Assembly (NCBI GenBank): GCA_027063295.1
Contig: JAMORZ010000022.1
Location: 1-17,731 of the forward strand
Source of the DNA: Sulfurimonas sp.
Lineage (GTDB): Bacteria > Campylobacterota > Campylobacteria > Campylobacterales > Sulfurimonadaceae
Direction: 5' to 3'
Length of the DNA: 17,731 nucleotides
Shown piece by piece: positions 1-7,300 of the stretch. Position numbers and translations under genes: made by a program. The notes below the pieces were generated by a model that saw only the letters and a program-made list of their open reading frames with translations, did not search any database and was not told the DNA's origin. The number at the start of each line of letters is the position of its first letter. Position 1 is the stretch's first letter.

Positions 1-955
1 TATTGTTTAGAGGAAATGTCACCCCTAAAAATGCAAACGCAGGTGCAGAATAAACCGCTCCCAAACTCAAAGCACGTGCATAGTCAAAACCACTCACCAA
101 AAAAAGCAAAGCGATCCCCTGATAAGCTACTACGGTTAAAAAAGCTCCAAACAAAACTATACTCATAGAGCCCTCAAATGCCCATCCTTTAACACCATAG
201 ATATAAAACAGATAAACACAGGCTAAAAGAAAGTATGCAAAAGTATAAGGTGCGACCCTTCCTAAAATCTTCACAAAAGTATCTGTATGAAAATACTCTT
301 TCTCTTTTTTAGCTTTTATAATCTCTCCAAAACACACAACGGTTGCAACAACAATAAATATCTGCCACAAAGCTGGTAAAAGAGCAGATACAAGAAAATA
401 AAAATAGTTCTGATAAGTGTTAAAAAGTGGAGTTATCTGCATCCCAACAGGTGAAATAAGTGCTATACTCTGACTTGGTTGCATCACTTCAGCCAAATGT
501 TGTACAAACTCCACCTCACCGGCACTGCTCAATACAGCACTATTGAGTGCTGCTGTAATAATCTTTCCTACAAGTATATACTGTGTATTTACAAGTGCAC
601 TCACTATTGGTTGTTTATGTAACATAACATCGGTATAAAAATTTTTAGGGATAACAATCACAGCATAAGCCTGTGCATCTTTTATAAGATTAAGTGCTTG
701 ATGTGTATCATCTACTCTATACTTTACATCAAGTGTTTTTGTATCATCTATGGCGTGAATAACTCTTCTTGAGAGTGAAGATTTGTCATTATCTACAACC
801 ACCACAGCAATATTTTCCAAAACACCATCATAAAAGATAGCAACCAGTAAAAAAAAGCTAAAGAGAGGAAGAAGTGTTAAAAGTAAAAGTTTATAAACTG
901 ACGACTTTATACTTACTAACTCATCAAAAAGAGCATCTCTAAAGCTTTGAAACAT
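1..955 (-). CDS. ABC-2 type transporter permease, partial (3' end beyond left edge)
   Basis: This is the inner-membrane permease subunit of an ABC-type export system. The visible 318 residues start at an ATG at 955. They show an N-terminal membrane segment (about residues 22-42), then a long periplasmic-type region beginning with the VVVVDND-like strand typical of ABC2_membrane_3 proteins. Further hydrophobic segments lie near residues 185-210, 240-260, 270-295 and 300-318. No stop codon occurs before the window edge; family members are usually about 370 residues, so roughly 50 are missing. The start codon directly abuts the stop of the adaptor gene (TAG at 958-956, ATG at 955-953), so translation is probably coupled. 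With the adaptor and outer-membrane channel it would form a tripartite exporter. No ATPase is visible; it could lie beyond the left edge. The substrate is unknown. Confidence 0.85.
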   Translation of the reverse strand, partial: MFQSFRDALFDELVSIKSSVYKLLLLTLLPLFSFFLLVAIFYDGVLENIAVVVVDNDKSSLSRRVIHAIDDTKTLDVKYRVDDTHQALNLIKDAQAYAVIVIPKNFYTDVMLHKQPIVSALVNTQYILVGKIITAALNSAVLSSAGEVEFVQHLAEVMQPSQSIALISPVGMQITPLFNTYQNYFYFLVSALLPALWQIFIVVATVVCFGEIIKAKKEKEYFHTDTFVKILGRVAPYTFAYFLLACVYLFYIYGVKGWAFEGSMSIVLFGAFLTVVAYQGIALLFLVSGFDYARALSLGAVYSAPAFAFLGVTFPLNN

Positions 956-1939
956 CTACTCTCCAAGTTTGATGAGAACACTCATCCCAACACGAAGATT
1001 TTTGATTTTTTGCAACGGTTTTAGGTGTACTTCAAAGCTTTTCATATCAAAACCTTTTCCACTCTCTGTTGCTTTCCATGTTGCATAATCCCCTTGAGGA
1101 GCGATATAGCTCACCTCAAAATCGTACAACTTATCTCCAAGTGCAGGTATCTTTGCAGTAACTTTGTTCCCTTTTGTAAAGTAGTGCAGATAATCCTCTC
1201 TAACACTCACTCTCACCCAGCTATCATCCATATCTAACAAACTAACAACTGGAAAACCTGTTGGAGAGAGTTCCCCTTCATGGATCAAGATACGCTCAAC
1301 CTCACCCTTATGAAATGCATACTGCTTTGTCTCTTTAAGATAAGCATTTACCTCATCTATTTTTCCCTCATAGACTCTCTCTTGTGCATCTGCAGCTTTT
1401 TTTACTTCAACTCTTGCACCCTCTTTAGCCATCTGTGCTATCTGATATGCTGCGTTTGTTGTGTATTGAGATGCTTTATATTTTGTATATACTTCATCTC
1501 TTTTTTGTTCTGAAACAACACCCTCATCGTAGAGTTTTTGTACCCTTTTGTATGTTTTTTCCATCAACTCTTGAGCTGCTTTTGCTTTGTAGTATTGCTC
1601 AAATGCAGCTTTGATCTCTTGTTTTCTTGCACCTTTGTGTGCTTGTTGTTTTTGTGCTTTGGCAGCAGCTTTGGCAGCTTGTGCCTGTTTGAGTTTTGCT
1701 TCAACTTCTGGTGATGCTATGGAGAAGATCTCATCACCAACCTCAACCATCTGACCCTCTTTTACATAGATCTTGAGTATTCTTCCTGGAAGTTTAGAAG
1801 ATACATTGTAGCTTTGTGCATCTATCTCACCTTGTAAAACTATCGGTTTTGGTTGGTATGCTTTGTAAAAACTGTAACCTACCCAAACAAACATTGCACT
1901 TACAAACGCAATAACACCTATAACAAATCTATCTTTCAT
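956..1939 (-). CDS. HlyD-family periplasmic adaptor (membrane fusion) protein
   Basis: This protein links an inner-membrane exporter to the TolC-type channel encoded just upstream. It has one N-terminal transmembrane anchor (about residues 5-24) and then a lipoyl-like barrel-sandwich half (about residues 33-80, including SSKLPGRILKIYVKEGQMV). A long Ala/Lys/Gln-rich coiled-coil hairpin (about 82-195) and a beta-barrel region with SWVRVSVRE follow. The length of 327 residues is normal for the family. I chose the ATG at 1939 because a GGAG sits 6 nt upstream. A GTG at 1951 would add four residues (MERK) but has no well-placed ribosome binding site. The gene overlaps the end of the channel gene by 11 bp and its stop touches the permease start, so the three genes are almost certainly one operon. 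Confidence 0.88.
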   Translation of the reverse strand: MKDRFVIGVIAFVSAMFVWVGYSFYKAYQPKPIVLQGEIDAQSYNVSSKLPGRILKIYVKEGQMVEVGDEIFSIASPEVEAKLKQAQAAKAAAKAQKQQAHKGARKQEIKAAFEQYYKAKAAQELMEKTYKRVQKLYDEGVVSEQKRDEVYTKYKASQYTTNAAYQIAQMAKEGARVEVKKAADAQERVYEGKIDEVNAYLKETKQYAFHKGEVERILIHEGELSPTGFPVVSLLDMDDSWVRVSVREDYLHYFTKGNKVTAKIPALGDKLYDFEVSYIAPQGDYATWKATESGKGFDMKSFEVHLKPLQKIKNLRVGMSVLIKLGE

Positions 1940-3257
1940 CTTTCTCTCCACTCTCTTGCATCAATTTAAAAAACATCTCCCTCTCACCACTAAGCACACA
2001 CAGTTGTGAGAGTTTTTGTACATATTCATAAGCAGCATTGAGTTTTTTTGTTTTTGCACCAAGTAAAAACATCTGTGCATCAACAAGCTCTACAGAAGTG
2101 CTTAGTCCCTCTTGAAAAGATATCTCACGTAGATGATAATTTTGCTCTGCCAACTCTAAAGAGGAATCTAAAGAGAAGTACTCCTCTTGTGCTGCTTCCA
2201 TCTCTTTGTATGTTTTCTCAACAAGCAAAGAGAGATTTTGCAAAGCTTCTTTATAGAGATGTTTCACTTTTGCATTTGTTAGTTTTGCGATCTCTATCTC
2301 CTCACCCCTATCTTCTCTTTGAAGTAGGTTTATCTTTACAACAACTCCAGCAAACCATTGAGGTAATGATTTGCTCAAGATAGAATCATCTTTATAAAGG
2401 TTATAGTTTGCATATCCTACTACCTCTGGATGCCATGCGGCTTTTTTTATCTTTACAAGTGCTTGTGATTGTTTCTCTTTAGCTAAAAGAATATCCAACC
2501 CCGCATAGTTTTGCTCTGTTTGAAGTTTATAATACTCCTCCTCTTTTTCAACACCATTTACAAAAAGTGGAGAGGATGGGGTTATCTTTTGTTCTACAAG
2601 ATGACTTAAAGCTGAGAGTGCTATCTCATACTTGTGTTTTGCTTTGAGTGTTTGTGTTGTAGCACCATCAAGTTTTACTTTTGCATTTAAAAGCTCTATC
2701 TTTGCGATTTGACCATTTTCTTTAAGTTTTTGTGCATTTTTATAGTGAAGAAGAAGAGCCTTTTTGGATTGTAAACGTGTCTCATACAATGCCTGTGCAA
2801 CAACAGCACCATAGTAATACTTTACAAGTTTTAAAAACTCTTCATCCTTTTTCATCTCACTTTTTGCTTTTGCTTCATCACTCTTTGCACTGTAAATCAT
2901 CTGTGCTGCATCTATCTTACCACCTGTGTAGAGTGGCCATAACATATTGAGATCTGCTAAAAAAACATCTTTTTGGGAAAGATCAACCTCAAAAGGGTAG
3001 ATATTACCTGTAATTGGTCCTTTAAATTGATCTTCAACTTTTATCGGATCACTAAGGTGTGTATAACTTCCAACAACAGTGATCGCTGGAAGATACATAG
3101 ATGTTGCAGATGATTTTTTATTTTGGGCTATACGTTCATCATCTAAAGAGGCTTTTATACCATTGTTGTTTGACTCTAAACTCTTCCAAGCTTCTTGAAT
3201 ACTCATCGAACCATAAAGAGAGAGTGTAAGACCTAGTGTTAAAAAAAGTTTTTTCAC
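1929..3257 (-). CDS. TolC-family outer membrane efflux channel
   Basis: This is an outer-membrane/periplasmic tunnel protein for export or efflux. The 442 residues begin with a Sec signal peptide (MKKLFLTLGLTLSLYGS). The rest is almost entirely long amphipathic helices rich in Ala, Lys, Glu and Leu, in two repeats as in the OEP family. Repeat 2 contains an LREISFQEGLSTSVELVDAQ stretch that matches the conserved 'G..s..dvldaq' region of TolC-like proteins. The start is a GTG at 3257-3255 with AAGGA upstream. It overlaps the ruvC stop by one base (TAGTG), so translation is probably coupled to ruvC. The downstream genes encode an HlyD adaptor and an ABC-2 permease, which points to a dedicated tripartite exporter. 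Confidence 0.88.
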   Translation of the reverse strand: MKKLFLTLGLTLSLYGSMSIQEAWKSLESNNNGIKASLDDERIAQNKKSSATSMYLPAITVVGSYTHLSDPIKVEDQFKGPITGNIYPFEVDLSQKDVFLADLNMLWPLYTGGKIDAAQMIYSAKSDEAKAKSEMKKDEEFLKLVKYYYGAVVAQALYETRLQSKKALLLHYKNAQKLKENGQIAKIELLNAKVKLDGATTQTLKAKHKYEIALSALSHLVEQKITPSSPLFVNGVEKEEEYYKLQTEQNYAGLDILLAKEKQSQALVKIKKAAWHPEVVGYANYNLYKDDSILSKSLPQWFAGVVVKINLLQREDRGEEIEIAKLTNAKVKHLYKEALQNLSLLVEKTYKEMEAAQEEYFSLDSSLELAEQNYHLREISFQEGLSTSVELVDAQMFLLGAKTKKLNAAYEYVQKLSQLCVLSGEREMFFKLMQESGEKDER

Positions 3258-3742
3258 TACTTTGATCCTTTTTGATGTTTTACTCTTTGTGAGTGTGTTA
3301 TCGCAACTGCCATAGCATCAGAGATATCTAAAGGTTTTATCTCTTTTTTGATCCCCAAAAGGCGTTTAACCATAAAATTGACCTGCTCTTTTGTTGCTTT
3401 ACCTTTACCTGTAAGTGCTTTTTTTACCTGAAGTGCTGTGTATTCACTAAATTGCCCAAACTCTTGAAGCAGTTTTAACATAATAGCCCCACGAAACTGA
3501 GCAAGTTTGATAGTAGTTGCAGGGTTATGAGCATAAAAGATATCTTCAACAGCTACCTCATCAATCTCATAATTTGAAAAAAGTCTCTCCAACCCCTCTA
3601 CCATCTGTGGTATTTGAAATTGTAGATTTTCTGCTTTCATTTTGATAAGTCCTGCCTCAACCAAAGAGATTTTCCCTTTTTCCAAACGGATAAGAGCAAA
3701 CCCCATATTTCTAGTGCCTGGATCGATTCCAAGTATAACCAT
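3257..3742 (-). CDS. ruvC: Crossover junction endodeoxyribonuclease RuvC
   Basis: RuvC resolves Holliday junctions made during recombinational repair, working with RuvAB in the cytoplasm. The 161-residue product has the full catalytic set of the RNase H-like fold: D7 in ILGIDPGTRNMG, E66 in AVEDIF, and D139 and D142 in PLDISDAMAVA. The motif TGKGKATKEQV is also typical of RuvC. The frame is open up to 3802, but the ATG at 3742 is the better start. The family begins at the IxGIDPG strand, GGAA lies upstream, and a TATAAT box at 3773-3768 would put the transcript start inside the longer version. The gene is divergent from dnaA, the usual arrangement in Campylobacterota. It leads an operon with the channel, adaptor and permease genes. 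Confidence 0.95.
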   Translation of the reverse strand: MVILGIDPGTRNMGFALIRLEKGKISLVEAGLIKMKAENLQFQIPQMVEGLERLFSNYEIDEVAVEDIFYAHNPATTIKLAQFRGAIMLKLLQEFGQFSEYTALQVKKALTGKGKATKEQVNFMVKRLLGIKKEIKPLDISDAMAVAITHSQRVKHQKGSK

Positions 3743-3767
3743 ACAATTTCCAAAATATTTTTTTGCA

Positions 3768-3773
3768 ATTATA
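3768..3773 (-). promoter_or_regulatory. Likely -10 box of the ruvC operon promoter
   Basis: On the minus strand the sequence reads TTTTAGATATAATTGC, with a perfect TATAAT at 3773-3768. It would start transcription near 3761, giving a leader of about 20 nt with GGAA ahead of the ruvC ATG. There is no clear -35, as is common in Campylobacterota. A DnaA box (3781-3790) lies in the spacer region just upstream, so DnaA binding could affect this promoter. The GATATAATTG core recurs before dnaN. Confidence 0.6.
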
Positions 3774-3780
3774 TCTAAAA

Positions 3781-3880
3781 CGTGAATGAAAAAGTTATTC
3801 ACATCCTCTTTAACCCTATTTTATGGATTGTAAGTGTATTATTCACAAATATATTAAAAAACAGGGTCTTATGTGAATAT
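3781..3880. other. oriC1: DnaA-box cluster upstream of dnaA
   Basis: Four sites with the Campylobacterota DnaA-box core TTCAC lie within 100 bp. They are 3781-3790 (minus, TTCATTCACG), 3795-3803 (plus, TTATTCACA), 3839-3847 (plus, TTATTCACA) and 3872-3880 (minus, ATATTCACA, covering the dnaA GTG start codon). TTATTCACA differs from the E. coli consensus TTATCCACA at one base. In this class, bipartite origins have box clusters on both sides of dnaA, with unwinding shown in the downstream part. The two TTATTCACA boxes are 44 bp apart, about four helical turns. The same boxes are placed to let DnaA regulate dnaA and ruvC transcription. Confidence 0.82.
3850..3855 (+). promoter_or_regulatory. Candidate dnaA -10 box
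   Basis: TATATT at 3850-3855 would start a transcript near 3862, leaving just the AGGG ribosome binding site before the GTG start at 3873. An alternative is TATTAT at 3837-3842, which overlaps the DnaA box at 3839-3847. Either choice places a DnaA box within the promoter. I cannot decide between them from sequence alone. Confidence 0.35.
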
Positions 3881-5180
3881 TGGTCAAGAAGTATTAGAAG
3901 CACTCAAAGAGGAACTCACAGAATCGGAGTATAACCGCTACATTAAACATCTCACATACGATGTGAAAAAATCAAACAGTGATGTAGCTATTTTTTATGC
4001 ACATAACGCACTTGTAATCAACTGGATTAAAAATAAATATGCAAGTAAGATAGCTCATCTCTTTGAAATAAAGACAGGTAACAAAGTCAATGTACAAGTA
4101 ACACTCAAAAATCGTACAGAAAAACTCAAAACAAAAAAACAACCTGAACAAAAAGCAATAAACTCCCTTTTAAACCCATCACACTCTTTTGATAACTTTA
4201 TGGTTGGTGGATCTAACCAGTTTGCCTATGCCGCAGTAAAGAGTGTAAGTGAAAATGCAGGAAAAGTGTACAACCCGCTTTTTATCTATGGTGGTGTAGG
4301 GCTTGGGAAAACCCACCTTATGCAAGCTGCAGGAAATGTGTTTCAGAATGAAGGTAAAATAGTTATCTACACCACAGTTGAGCAGTTTTTAAATGAGTTT
4401 ATTCGCCATGTAAGAAACAAAACTATGGAGCGCTTTCAAGAAAAGTACCGTAAGTGTGATGTACTTCTTATCGACGATATTCAGTTTCTCTCAAACAAAG
4501 AAACGATCCAAGAGGAGTTTTTCCACACTTTTGAAGCACTCAAAGGTGCTGGAAAACAGATTATTCTCACAGCAGATAAACACCCAAAAAAGATAGGTGG
4601 ACTTGAGAAAAGACTTCAAAGCCGTTTTGAGTGGGGACTTGTTGCAGATATTCAACCCCCTGAACTTGAGACTAAAATCGCCATCATTGAGAAAAAATGT
4701 GAAATCAACAAAGTAAAACTCTCAAAAGATATAGTCAACTATATCGCTACGGTGATTGACAGTAATGTTCGTGAGATAGAAGGGATTCTCTCAAAACTAC
4801 ATGCATATTCACAACTTATGCATGTAGATATCGACCTTGAGTTTACAAAAAATGTACTCAAAGACCAGATCAATGAAAATAGAGCAAACATAGATATGAA
4901 TATGATTGTAGAGACTGTAGCTAAAGATCTTAACATCAAACCAAGTGAGATTAAAAGCAAAGGGAGAAGCAAAAACCTTGTGTATGCACGACGTATAAGC
5001 ATCTATATCTGCCGTGAGCTAACACAAAATACTATGCCTCAACTTGCACAATATTTTGGTATGAAAGACCACACAGCTATTAGTCATACCATCAAAAAAA
5101 TAAACGATCTTATCAAAGAAGATGAAGATTTTAAAGTCAAAATAGAAGAGTTGACAAATAAAATCACTGCATCGAATTAA
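3873..5180 (+). CDS. dnaA: Chromosomal replication initiator protein DnaA
   Basis: DnaA is an AAA+ ATPase that binds DnaA boxes, opens the origin and helps load the replicative helicase. The 435 residues contain domain I (about 1-75), a short lysine-rich linker (about 80-100), and the AAA+ domain III. Domain III has Walker A GGVGLGKT at 140-147, Walker B LLIDD at 198-202, sensor 1 around ILTAD (231-235), arginine-finger region R247/R251, and sensor 2 near R300. Domain IV carries the DNA-binding signature with DHTAISHTIKKI at 399-410. The start is GTG at 3873; the ATG two bases earlier runs straight into TGA. AGGG lies about 6 nt upstream. A DnaA box covers the start codon, so autoregulation is likely. 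The gene is flanked by both halves of the origin. Confidence 0.98.
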   Translation: MNIGQEVLEALKEELTESEYNRYIKHLTYDVKKSNSDVAIFYAHNALVINWIKNKYASKIAHLFEIKTGNKVNVQVTLKNRTEKLKTKKQPEQKAINSLLNPSHSFDNFMVGGSNQFAYAAVKSVSENAGKVYNPLFIYGGVGLGKTHLMQAAGNVFQNEGKIVIYTTVEQFLNEFIRHVRNKTMERFQEKYRKCDVLLIDDIQFLSNKETIQEEFFHTFEALKGAGKQIILTADKHPKKIGGLEKRLQSRFEWGLVADIQPPELETKIAIIEKKCEINKVKLSKDIVNYIATVIDSNVREIEGILSKLHAYSQLMHVDIDLEFTKNVLKDQINENRANIDMNMIVETVAKDLNIKPSEIKSKGRSKNLVYARRISIYICRELTQNTMPQLAQYFGMKDHTAISHTIKKINDLIKEDEDFKVKIEELTNKITASN

Positions 5181-5210
5181 ATTTGATTCTCATTAAAGTA
5201 AAAAAAAAGA

Positions 5211-5216
5211 TATAAT
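5211..5216 (+). promoter_or_regulatory. Candidate dnaN promoter -10 box
   Basis: TATAAT, within GATATAATTG, follows a long A tract after the dnaA stop. A transcript would start near 5223, exactly at the first oriC2 DnaA box, and would carry a leader of about 140 nt through the origin. DnaA bound at 5223-5242 could therefore hinder dnaN transcription. Read-through from dnaA is also possible. Confidence 0.45.
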
Positions 5217-5317
5217 TGTAAAAGTGAATAGGCGTGAATGAAACATTAAAGACTCATCACGCTATTTTACCTCCAAAAGTAGGGCTTATGCTTGTGTTTT
5301 CACGTATTCACTTGCAC

Positions 5318-5350
5318 CTACTACTAATACTAAAATTATTTAAATATATA
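5318..5350 (+). other. DnaA-trio tract and DNA-unwinding element
   Basis: Five bases after the last DnaA box (5304-5312) the plus strand reads CTA CTA CTA ATA CTA (5318-5332). On the complementary strand this is 3'-GAT GAT GAT TAT GAT-5', the repeating trinucleotide on which DnaA assembles to strip open origins (DnaA-trio, first described in Bacillus subtilis). An almost pure A/T run follows (5331-5350). The order box, short GC-containing spacer (TGCAC), trios, AT-rich DNA is the expected one for the unwinding site. Confidence 0.72.
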
Positions 5351-5361
5351 GGGAATTTAAA

Positions 5362-6429
5362 ATGATTATCACCATACCTAAATCAGTCATTGAAAATATA
5401 CTCATTCATGCTGGACCTTTTTTAGAAAAAAAAGATACTTCACAAATCACATCACATGTGTATCTTCATGCTTCTAACAACTCTTTGACTCTCAAAGCAA
5501 CAGATCTTGAGATAGGGTTTATGGTAAATACAACTGAAGTAAATATCACTCAAGATGGTAGTATTACTGCTAATGGTAAAAAGTTTCTCGATATCGTTAG
5601 AATTCTCAAAGATGGTGATATCAACTTAGAAGTTAAAAATAATATGCTTCATATCTCTCAAGCACACTCAAATTTTAAGCTACCAACTTTTTCATATGAA
5701 GAATTTCCTAAATTTCCATCTTATGAGGGTAAACCAAGAATCTCTATAGAATCACACACACTTATAGAATCACTTAAAAAAATTACACCTGCTATCGATA
5801 CAAACAACCCTAAGTTTGAACTTAATGGTGCTTTAATAGATATCCAAAAAGATGTCATCAACTTTGCTTCAACAGATACTCGCCGTTTAGCTGTTGTTCA
5901 CATCAAAAAACAAAATGAAAGGGAACTCTCACTAATCATCCCTAAAAAAGCGATAATTGAGATTCAAAAACTTTTCTTTGACAATATTGAACTTTACTAT
6001 GATGAGACAAATCTCATTATCCATTCTCAACAATACACATTTTTTACAAAACTTATCAATGGTAAATTTCCAGAGTACACACGTATCATTCCAAAAGAGG
6101 TAGCACATACACTACTTCTTCCTAAAGCTGTTATGATTGATTCTATTAAACAGATCACTACCATCTCATCTGATGTAAAGATTACATTCTCTTCAAATCT
6201 TATATCATTTGAATCACTTAGTGATGATAATATTGAAGCAAAAACAGAGATCAATTTTACAACACCATTTACAACACCATTTTCTTTAGCGATCAACTCT
6301 AGATACCTTTTAGACTTTTTAAACTCTATAAACTCTTCAGAGTTTACTATAAGTCTCAATGAGAGTAATCTTCCTTTTGTTTTAACTGATGAGAATTTTA
6401 AAACTGTTGTTATGCCTATTGTTATATAG
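5362..6429 (+). CDS. dnaN: DNA polymerase III beta subunit (sliding clamp)
   Basis: DnaN is the ring-shaped processivity clamp that tethers DNA polymerase III and other enzymes to DNA. The 355-residue product has the normal length and three-domain character of bacterial clamps. Recognisable stretches include LTLKATDLEIGF in domain 1, FASTDTRRLAV near the end of domain 2, and GKFPEYTRIIP in domain 3. The C-terminus VMPIVI takes the place of the usual 'MPMRL-like' ending. The ATG at 5362 has AGGGAA about 7 nt upstream. The gene follows dnaA on the same strand across oriC2. The next gene begins 13 bp after its stop without a recognisable ribosome binding site, so that gene may rely on read-through. 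Confidence 0.96.
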   Translation: MIITIPKSVIENILIHAGPFLEKKDTSQITSHVYLHASNNSLTLKATDLEIGFMVNTTEVNITQDGSITANGKKFLDIVRILKDGDINLEVKNNMLHISQAHSNFKLPTFSYEEFPKFPSYEGKPRISIESHTLIESLKKITPAIDTNNPKFELNGALIDIQKDVINFASTDTRRLAVVHIKKQNERELSLIIPKKAIIEIQKLFFDNIELYYDETNLIIHSQQYTFFTKLINGKFPEYTRIIPKEVAHTLLLPKAVMIDSIKQITTISSDVKITFSSNLISFESLSDDNIEAKTEINFTTPFTTPFSLAINSRYLLDFLNSINSSEFTISLNESNLPFVLTDENFKTVVMPIVI

Positions 6430-6442
6430 ATTTTAAATTTTA

Positions 6443-7300
6443 ATGAAAATACTTTTAATATTTTTTATCTTACCTTCTCTTCTTTTTGCACAATTAACAT
6501 CTTATGATGTTGATTTGGCAAAAGAGGTGAAAAATTATCAAAACAGTTCTCTACTCAAAAAAAAATATATCTCTTTAGATAGTGATTATTATAAAGACTA
6601 CATATCTAGAGATATCAATATAAACGATCAACTAACACAACCCCAAAGAGATCTTGCTGAGGGAACACTTTATCTTCAAATGACTCTTATAAGTACTATT
6701 ATTGCACTAGCTCTTATGCCAGAGTCAGTCAGTAAATGGGATAAAGACTCATTAAATGAAAAACCTCTTGATGAAAAATGGAAAGAGAATGTTGCAGCTG
6801 GACCTGTTTGGGATAAAGATGACTTTTTTATCAACTATATAGGGCATCCTGTTTCTGGTGCATGGTATTATACTATGGCAAGGAACTATGGTATCTCACC
6901 TGGTGGTTCTTTTGCATACTCTGTTTTTCTATCAACATTTATTTGGGAGTATGGGTATGAAGCTTTTGCTGAGATCCCATCTTGGCAAGATCTTTTCTCT
7001 ACACCAATCATAGGTTCTCTTATGGGAGAGTATTTTTATTATCTTGGAAAAGAGATCGATAAAAACAATGGTGAAGTATGGGGATCAAAAACTCTGGGAA
7101 ATATAAGTTACTTTTTTATAGATCCATTTGGAAATATGGCAAATGGACTCTCAAGCTGGCTAGATTTGAGTGTTACAATGAGGTTTCAAACATACCAACT
7201 CTCAAGAGAGCAGGAAAAACAACAATATGATCTTCATTTGAGAAAGCCACAACAGTTTTCTCAACTCGATTATGGTGTGTGGCTAAATATAGAGTTTTAA
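6443..7300 (+). CDS. DUF3943-type exported envelope protein
   Basis: The function is unknown. The 285-residue product starts with a Sec signal peptide (MKILLIFFILPSLLFA, probable cleavage before QLTS). One hydrophobic stretch lies near residues 75-92. The central part has NYIGHPVSGAWYY, then SFLWEYG-like text (STFIWEYGYEAF), PSWQDLFSTPIIGSLMGEYFYYLG and YFFIDPFGNMANG. I recognise this pattern as the DUF3943 family, found in envelope proteins of diderm bacteria. It begins 13 bp after dnaN with no clear Shine-Dalgarno sequence (upstream is nearly all A/T). Its stop overlaps the stop of the convergent lpxR-like gene by 4 bp. Both neighbours look like outer-membrane or periplasmic factors, so a role in envelope or lipid A maintenance is possible but not shown. 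Confidence 0.75.
   Translation: MKILLIFFILPSLLFAQLTSYDVDLAKEVKNYQNSSLLKKKYISLDSDYYKDYISRDININDQLTQPQRDLAEGTLYLQMTLISTIIALALMPESVSKWDKDSLNEKPLDEKWKENVAAGPVWDKDDFFINYIGHPVSGAWYYTMARNYGISPGGSFAYSVFLSTFIWEYGYEAFAEIPSWQDLFSTPIIGSLMGEYFYYLGKEIDKNNGEVWGSKTLGNISYFFIDPFGNMANGLSSWLDLSVTMRFQTYQLSREQEKQQYDLHLRKPQQFSQLDYGVWLNIEF

Larger units (their letters stand above)
5181..5361. other. oriC2: dnaA-dnaN intergenic origin region with four DnaA boxes
   Basis: This 181-bp gap contains four TTCAC-core sites: 5223-5231 (minus, CTATTCACT), 5233-5242 (minus, TTCATTCACG, identical over 10 bases to the box at 3781-3790), 5296-5304 (plus, GTTTTCACG) and 5304-5312 (plus, GTATTCACT). The left pair and right pair point toward each other. 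The right pair leads into a trio tract and an AT-rich stretch. An imperfect inverted repeat (GCGTGA at 5232-5237, TCACGC at 5257-5262) lies between the pairs. In studied Campylobacterota the DNA opens in the part of the origin downstream of dnaA, which fits this layout. The assignment rests on motif clustering and synteny. Confidence 0.85.

Noticed and set aside
1940..1951. GTG start adding four residues to the HlyD adaptor
   Set aside because: No well-placed ribosome binding site; GGAG is correctly spaced for the ATG at 1939.
3743..3802. Twenty-residue N-terminal extension of RuvC up to 3802
   Set aside because: It would cover the ruvC TATAAT and two DnaA boxes. The family starts at the ATG at 3742, directly before the first catalytic strand.
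5232..5262. GCGTGA...TCACGC inverted repeat read as a dnaA terminator
   Set aside because: The loop is long and no U run follows. It is better explained as a DnaA box plus a degenerate copy in oriC2.
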